Shown here piece by piece: positions 25,645-29,380 of a stretch of DNA of 29,380 nt. The stretch comes from Desulfobulbaceae bacterium (lineage in GTDB: Bacteria; Desulfobacterota; Desulfobulbia; Desulfobulbales; Desulfocapsaceae), in assembly GCA_030599175.1 (NCBI GenBank), contig JAUVON010000001.1:1-29380 (forward strand), written 5' to 3'. The translations under genes and the position numbers were made by a program. Positions within the stretch are counted from its first letter, which is position 1, and each line of letters opens with the position of its first letter. Below the pieces are notes generated by a model that worked only from the letters and a program-made list of their open reading frames with translations, was not told where the DNA came from and did no database searches.

Positions 25645-25650
25645 TGTTAC
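25638..25650. promoter_or_regulatory. Putative TetR operator, perfect copy
   Basis: GTAACAATGTTAC, a perfect inverted repeat of GTAACA around one central base. It is the reference for the other copies at 7298, 7512, 21323, 21514, 25495 and 25511. Confidence 0.6.
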
Positions 25651-25851
25651 TCTTATTACTATGGCCCTGTTGTTTGTCAAGAAAAAAATAATTGAAAGGA
25701 GATATGTTTCAATTGATTTTCCTGAATTGCAGAGAAGGGGGGGGAAGCAAAATTTGTTGAAAAATATTGTGAAAAGGTGCTAGGCTGTTATTTCTCATAA
25801 CTGTAACTGTAGCGTGGAAAATATCTTCGCTGAAGACCAGGTGAATATTCT

Positions 25852-26802
25852 ATGAAAAAAACAGGGTTTGTTTACGATGACAAGTATTTATTGCATGATA
25901 CCGGTGAGTATCATCCGGAATCGCCGGAGAGATTGAAGGCAATTTATAAAGGACTTTCAGATTCCGGACTGCTTGACAAACTAACCATGATTGCTGCGGA
26001 GAAGGCAAATCAGCGATGGATCGAAGCAGTGCATAATATTCGCTATATCATGCGGTTTGAGGAAACGTGTGTTATGGGACTCCCTGAATTTGATCATCCT
26101 GACAATGCTATTTGCCGAGACACCTATGGGGTCGCTTTGCTGGCAGTTGGAGGAGTTTTAAAGGCAATTGATGAGGTGATGGCCGGCAATGTGGATAATG
26201 CTTTTTGTGCGGTTCGTCCCCCGGGTCATCATGCGGAAGTGGATACACCCATGGGGTTTTGCTATTTTAATAATGTGGCAATTGGAGCACGCTATCTACA
26301 GAGAGAATATGGAATTGAGCGCGTTGGAATTATTGATTTTGATGTGCACCATGGTAATGGCACCCAGCATATTTTTGATCAGGATCCCTCTGTTTTCTAC
26401 TATTCCATTCATGAACACCCATCATTCGCTTACCCGGGTACCGGAAGGGAGTTTGAGACTGGGGTAGCCAACGGAACTGGTTTTACTCTCAATTCTCCAA
26501 TTCTACCGGGCAAAGGAGATGATGAATATCGGAAAATGCTTATGCAGGATATGGTTCCTGCCTTCAAGCAGTTCAAACCTGAAGTCTTCCTTCTTTCTGC
26601 CGGTTTCGATGCCCATATCAGTGATCTGATGTCTGGAACCAACCTTACTACAGATGGGTATGATTTTGTTACTGAAGTGATTGTCAATCTGGTAAATAAG
26701 TTTGCCGATGGTCGGGTTATATCTGTTCTTGAGGGTGGGTATAACCTGGACGTGTTGCCGATTCTGGTAGAAAACCATATTAAGATACTAGCTGATATCT
26801 AG
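25852..26802 (+). CDS. acuC: AcuC-type class I histone deacetylase family protein
   Basis: A 316-residue zinc-dependent lysine deacylase. The catalytic set is complete: the His126-His127 pair in RPPGHHAE, zinc ligands Asp164 and His166 in IDFDVHHGNG, Asp253 in LSAGFDAH, and Tyr297 in LEGGYNLD. The start follows AGGTGA, and the next gene (AcuB-like) begins 56 bases downstream, as in the Bacillus acuABC order. In Bacillus, AcuC reverses acetylation of acetyl-CoA synthetase, so I infer that it reactivates Acs and PrpE here. Polyamine deacetylase is an alternative for this superfamily, but the acuB neighbour argues for AcuC. Confidence 0.9.
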   Translation: MKKTGFVYDDKYLLHDTGEYHPESPERLKAIYKGLSDSGLLDKLTMIAAEKANQRWIEAVHNIRYIMRFEETCVMGLPEFDHPDNAICRDTYGVALLAVGGVLKAIDEVMAGNVDNAFCAVRPPGHHAEVDTPMGFCYFNNVAIGARYLQREYGIERVGIIDFDVHHGNGTQHIFDQDPSVFYYSIHEHPSFAYPGTGREFETGVANGTGFTLNSPILPGKGDDEYRKMLMQDMVPAFKQFKPEVFLLSAGFDAHISDLMSGTNLTTDGYDFVTEVIVNLVNKFADGRVISVLEGGYNLDVLPILVENHIKILADI

Positions 26803-26858
26803 AGTTTTTACGAGATTATCATATCTGATTTATAGAAAAAAAGTACTTTGGAGGCACT

Positions 26859-27539
26859 ATGTTTGTTATCGAGAGAATGGCCACAGACCTTATTACCATA
26901 GGTCCAGATCTTACGATTGGTGAGGCTAAAAAAATAATGTCGGAAAATTCTATCAGGCATCTGCCGGTTATTGATGATGAGGGACTGCTGATCGGCATTG
27001 TAACAGATCGGGATATGCGGGACGCGATGCCTTCTACCCTGAAGAAAAAAGCTGACTACGAAAAGACCCTGGCGACAATAAAGAACTATAAGATACAGGA
27101 TATTATGACCAGGGATCTTCTCACAATCTATCCCTATTATACCATACAGGATACTCTTCTGGTAATACAGAAGAAGAAAGTTGGTGCTCTGCCGGTTGTT
27201 GATGAAGAGGGCCGACTGAAGGGAATACTGTCAACAAGAGATCTCCTGACTGCATTTGTCAATGTTATGGGGATTGATGAACCAGGCAGCCTGTTATGTA
27301 TCCTCGTTGAAGATAAGCGGGGACAGATGAAAAAAGTTATTGATATTATAACGGAAGAAAACATCTCGCTGGGAAGTGTTCTTACTGCAAAATCCTGGAG
27401 TGAAGATAAGCGTGCAATTTTCCCCTACCTGCACACTAACAATGTTATTAACGTTAAAAAGAAACTTGTGGATATTGGCTGTGAGTTAATTGATCCGATG
27501 AAATGGTATCTTGACCATTCTCCCCAAAAAGCTGACTGA
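26859..27539 (+). CDS. acuB: AcuB-like CBS-ACT domain protein
   Basis: A 226-residue protein with two CBS domains (about 1-60 and 78-135; SIRHLPVIDDEGLLIGIVTDRD and VGALPVVDEEGRLKGILSTRD are the signature strands) followed by an ACT-like domain (about 140-215). This is the AcuB layout. CBS pairs usually bind AMP/ATP or related ligands and would report energy charge. GGAGG lies 4 bases before the ATG. It is encoded directly after the AcuC-like deacetylase and probably in the same transcript. The biochemical role of AcuB is not settled even in Bacillus, so its part in acylation control here is inferred from gene order. Confidence 0.87.
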   Translation: MFVIERMATDLITIGPDLTIGEAKKIMSENSIRHLPVIDDEGLLIGIVTDRDMRDAMPSTLKKKADYEKTLATIKNYKIQDIMTRDLLTIYPYYTIQDTLLVIQKKKVGALPVVDEEGRLKGILSTRDLLTAFVNVMGIDEPGSLLCILVEDKRGQMKKVIDIITEENISLGSVLTAKSWSEDKRAIFPYLHTNNVINVKKKLVDIGCELIDPMKWYLDHSPQKAD

Positions 27540-27583
27540 TTTCACCGGTGGAAGGTGTTCCTGTCGGTTATTATATGAAAGTC

Positions 27584-27625
27584 ATGCCTTACTCCATAAC
27601 ACTGTAAATAAGAAACAAGAGATAA
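27584..27625 (+). repeat. Degenerate fragment of the dispersed repeat, copy C
   Basis: TGCCTTACTCC followed by AACxCTGxAAATA and AAACAAGA resembles the first 40 bases of copies A and B, then similarity is lost. It lies downstream of acuB in a gap of 182 bases without genes or a terminator. Confidence 0.5.
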
Positions 27626-27679
27626 GCACCCTTAAAAACCAGGGTATAAACTCCGACTTCCAGAACTTAAATCAAATTC

Positions 27680-27700
27680 TTTTCTCTGGGCTCTTTGTGG
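27680..27700 (+). repeat. Short repeat shared with the mcm-meaB gap
   Basis: Nineteen of 21 bases are identical to 18019-18039 (TTTTCTCTG.GCTCT.TGTGG). Here the partner arm of the hairpin is not present in full. It looks like a relic of a widespread intergenic repeat of the CTCTGTGCTCTCTGTGG type. Confidence 0.4.
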
Positions 27701-27721
27701 AGAGAAAATGTGGCTTTTGGG

Positions 27722-28213
27722 TTACTGGCTTGCCCTTTCCCTGGCCAGTTCCTCAGGTGTCATTGTCCAGAATGGTGTTCCGTCTTTGGTAAGGCGTACT
27801 TTAAATTCGAAGTGCTCCCCCTGTTTTACTTTTGAGGCTATGAAAACATCCTGATCGTTAATAAAAGCCCAACTCCCTTTCACTTTGGTTTTTATTCCCC
27901 TGCGAATACCTGTCTCTTTGGCGTCTGCAAATGATTGCGGGCAAAGGTGAATTAGTATCTCCTCATCACCTTCCTGTAAAATAAAGGCAGTACCCGGAGC
28001 CATGCCGGGAAGCGGAGTTACCTTCTTGAATTTTAAGACCAGCCCTTTTAGTTTGTCCATCTCTTTATAGTCATAGTAATTGTTGTACTCTGAATCGAGC
28101 TCCCAGCCTTTATGGTCTGCGGCTTTTGAAAACTGTGTTGAGAATGAAAAAACAGTAAGAAGTGATATAAGGGTGATCCAAAAGAGTCTGTTTAACTTTC
28201 TGTCAGTGTGCAT
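27722..28213 (-). CDS. Small exported protein of unknown function
   Basis: I do not recognise a named family. The 163-residue product starts with a signal peptide: MHTDRKLNR, a hydrophobic core LFWITLISLLTVFSF and a probable cleavage site near SKAAD (about 34), giving a periplasmic protein of about 130 residues. The mature part is rich in short beta strands (GLVLKFKKV, GTAFILQEGDEEILIHLCP, TKVKGSWAFINDQDVFIASKVK, FEFKVR), like a small OB-type barrel. It has one Cys (in HLCPQ) and no heme or metal motif. The start at 28213 follows GGAG and comes 17 bases after the rnd stop; the alternative at 28276 overlaps rnd and would spoil the signal peptide. Probably co-transcribed with rnd. Confidence 0.75.
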   Translation of the reverse strand: MHTDRKLNRLFWITLISLLTVFSFSTQFSKAADHKGWELDSEYNNYYDYKEMDKLKGLVLKFKKVTPLPGMAPGTAFILQEGDEEILIHLCPQSFADAKETGIRRGIKTKVKGSWAFINDQDVFIASKVKQGEHFEFKVRLTKDGTPFWTMTPEELARERASQ

Positions 28214-28230
28214 AGGGGGCTCCGAACTGG

Positions 28231-29361
28231 TTATCTGTTTTGCTGAAAAAAGACTTCCAGGAGGTTTTTTCGCCATCCTTCTGTCTGTCGCAGTTGAATA
28301 GTATCCTGGCTTTGACTGCTGCTCAATATTTTAATGAGCATTTTCAGCTCAGAATTACTGCCAACCAGGCTGGGTGCAATTCCCAGGAGGTTACACTTCA
28401 AGGCGATGAGGCTGTTGAGTTTTTTCAGTGATTGTTTTTGGCTACTATTTAATCGTACAGACTGGCGCGGGGATGGATAGGTTTCCGGCGCCTGGTTGAT
28501 GGTTTGCTGTGCAATTGCTGTAACAGTTTTCCCATATTTTTTGAATGCCCTGGAGGAAAGAGTAGTGCAGTCACGTAGTGTTTCCAGGGTATGGAGTTTT
28601 TGTTTTGCTATCTCCAGCAGTGCTGTGTCTTTAATAATATGACCACGGGGACGATCCCGCTTGTTGGCCATGCCCTCTCGCCATATGGTAAGATTTTTCA
28701 AAATGGCAAGGCTCTGCCTGCCAAGAGTATTGTTTCCCCTGATTTTGTTGAAACGGGTATCGATGTCAGGCCCTGAGTAGCTCGCAGGATTATTGAGCAG
28801 ATTCAACTCTTCGTGGAGCCATGACTTTATCCTTGGTCCGATTATACGTGTGAGAAGGAGCACTCTCACCGCCCGAAGGTATCGTACATCGTTGAGACCA
28901 TAAGAGATCTGTTCTGGGCTAAGGGGTCTTTGCAGCCAGTTAGTCCGGGTTTCAGTTTTTTCCAGCGTAATGTCGAGAACTTCTTTGACCAGGTTGCCAA
29001 GTGATAAGGTCGCAGGCAGGTTGGAAAAACCGGCGGCAAGTCGGGTGTCGAAGATGTTTTGAGGGATGGCTCCCGTTGCCCTGCTTAAAATGATAAGATC
29101 CTGGGGGGCATCATGAAGAATCTTAATTATACTTCTGTCTGATAATAACTGGCCTAAAGGGGTGAGATCTTCAATCGACAGGGGGTCAATTAAATAACAA
29201 TCTTCATCGGATAAAGCTATCTGGATCAGCCCTAATTGTGGATAATAGGTACGTTCCCAGACAAATTCGGTGTCAAGAGCAACGGCATCTGTCTGTCTTG
29301 CCTGGTGAACTAAGGATTTTAAATCTGCTATATTTTGAATGAGAGTGGGGATTTCTTTCAT
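28231..29361 (-). CDS. rnd: Ribonuclease D
   Basis: A 376-residue DEDD-family 3'-5' exoribonuclease involved in tRNA 3'-end maturation. The exo I motif is ALDTEFVWERTYYPQLGLIQIA (Asp30, Glu32), exo II is ILHDAPQDLIIL, and exo III is YGLNDVRYL. An HRDC domain follows at about 210-290 and then a C-terminal helical region. Length equals the E. coli enzyme. The ribosome binding site at 29361 is weak, but the start gives the expected N-terminus. It is unrelated to the propionate genes and marks the end of that block. Confidence 0.93.
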   Translation of the reverse strand: MKEIPTLIQNIADLKSLVHQARQTDAVALDTEFVWERTYYPQLGLIQIALSDEDCYLIDPLSIEDLTPLGQLLSDRSIIKILHDAPQDLIILSRATGAIPQNIFDTRLAAGFSNLPATLSLGNLVKEVLDITLEKTETRTNWLQRPLSPEQISYGLNDVRYLRAVRVLLLTRIIGPRIKSWLHEELNLLNNPASYSGPDIDTRFNKIRGNNTLGRQSLAILKNLTIWREGMANKRDRPRGHIIKDTALLEIAKQKLHTLETLRDCTTLSSRAFKKYGKTVTAIAQQTINQAPETYPSPRQSVRLNSSQKQSLKKLNSLIALKCNLLGIAPSLVGSNSELKMLIKILSSSQSQDTIQLRQTEGWRKNLLEVFFQQNR

Positions 29362-29380
29362 ACCGGCTTCGGATTGTTAA

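Larger units (their letters stand above)
25176..25851. other. Divergent regulatory region between mmdA and acuC
   Basis: A 676-base region with no supported gene. From left to right: repeat copy B (25200-25329), a weak palindrome copy AACACAATGTTAG (25356-25368), operator copies at 25495-25507 and 25511-25523, a weak copy at 25609-25621, the perfect copy at 25638-25650, an eight-G run at 25737-25744 and a possible acuC promoter (TTGAAA 25757-25762, 18-base spacer, TAGGCT 25781-25786). It is the densest operator cluster in the window. Confidence 0.65.

Noticed and set aside
25704..25760. Possible 18-residue leader peptide before acuC with AAGGAG just upstream
   Set aside because: The ribosome binding site is only 2 bases from the ATG, the frame crosses an eight-G run, and no attenuator follows.
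27436..27448. CTAACAATGTTAT, a good match to the TetR palindrome
   Set aside because: Inside the acuB coding region near its end, again over Asn-Asn-Val codons. Not counted as an operator, though it remains a possible minor site.

Overview
The window is a catabolic gene block for propionate and acetate, most likely from a Gram-negative, anaerobic, propionate-metabolising member of the Desulfobacterota (Desulfobulbales-like). This is inferred from gene content: a complete methylmalonyl-CoA route, a transcarboxylase with no biotin carboxylase beside it, and a sodium-pumping methylmalonyl-CoA decarboxylase. Nothing in the sequence fixes the species. Base composition looks moderate, and no tRNA, rRNA, CRISPR array or transposase gene was seen.

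Layout. 1-2496 (minus): a DUF294 nucleotidyltransferase-like regulator with cNMP and CBS domains, then a DnaQ-type exonuclease cut by the window edge. 3125-5161 (plus): acetyl-CoA synthetase. 5258-7141 (minus): an acetyl-CoA hydrolase/CoA-transferase domain fused to a GNAT acetyltransferase. 7615-16936 (plus): propionyl-CoA synthetase prpE, succinyl-CoA synthetase sucCD, the carboxyltransferase (12S-like) subunit, an ABM-domain protein, a small MmdE-like adaptor, the fused 5S plus biotin-carrier subunit, and a gamma carbonic anhydrase. 16946-25175 (minus, listed in order of transcription): mmdA, mmdD/oadG, mmdC, mmdB/oadB, a TetR regulator, methylmalonyl-CoA epimerase, methylmalonyl-CoA mutase and the MeaB chaperone. 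25852-27539 (plus): an AcuC-type deacetylase and an AcuB-type CBS-ACT protein. 27722-29361 (minus): RNase D followed by a secreted protein of unknown function.

How it works together. PrpE or Acs activates the acid. The transcarboxylase moves a carboxyl group between oxaloacetate/pyruvate and propionyl-CoA/methylmalonyl-CoA. Mce and Mcm, protected by MeaB, interconvert methylmalonyl-CoA and succinyl-CoA, and SucCD links succinyl-CoA to succinate with nucleotide conservation. The Mmd complex can decarboxylate methylmalonyl-CoA while pumping sodium, so two alternative ways of handling the carboxyl group sit in one locus.

Two control layers stand out. A 13-base palindrome, best form GTAACAATGTTAC, recurs upstream of prpE and the CoA-transferase-GNAT gene, at and upstream of the tetR start, and several times between mmdA and acuC. 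It is the probable operator of the local TetR protein. The second layer is a likely reversible lysine acylation circuit: both acyl-CoA synthetases keep the modifiable lysine, AcuC and AcuB are present, AcuA is not seen, and the GNAT fusion between acs and prpE is the candidate acyltransferase. Dispersed about 130-bp repeats and a 71-bp hairpin element lie between the genes.
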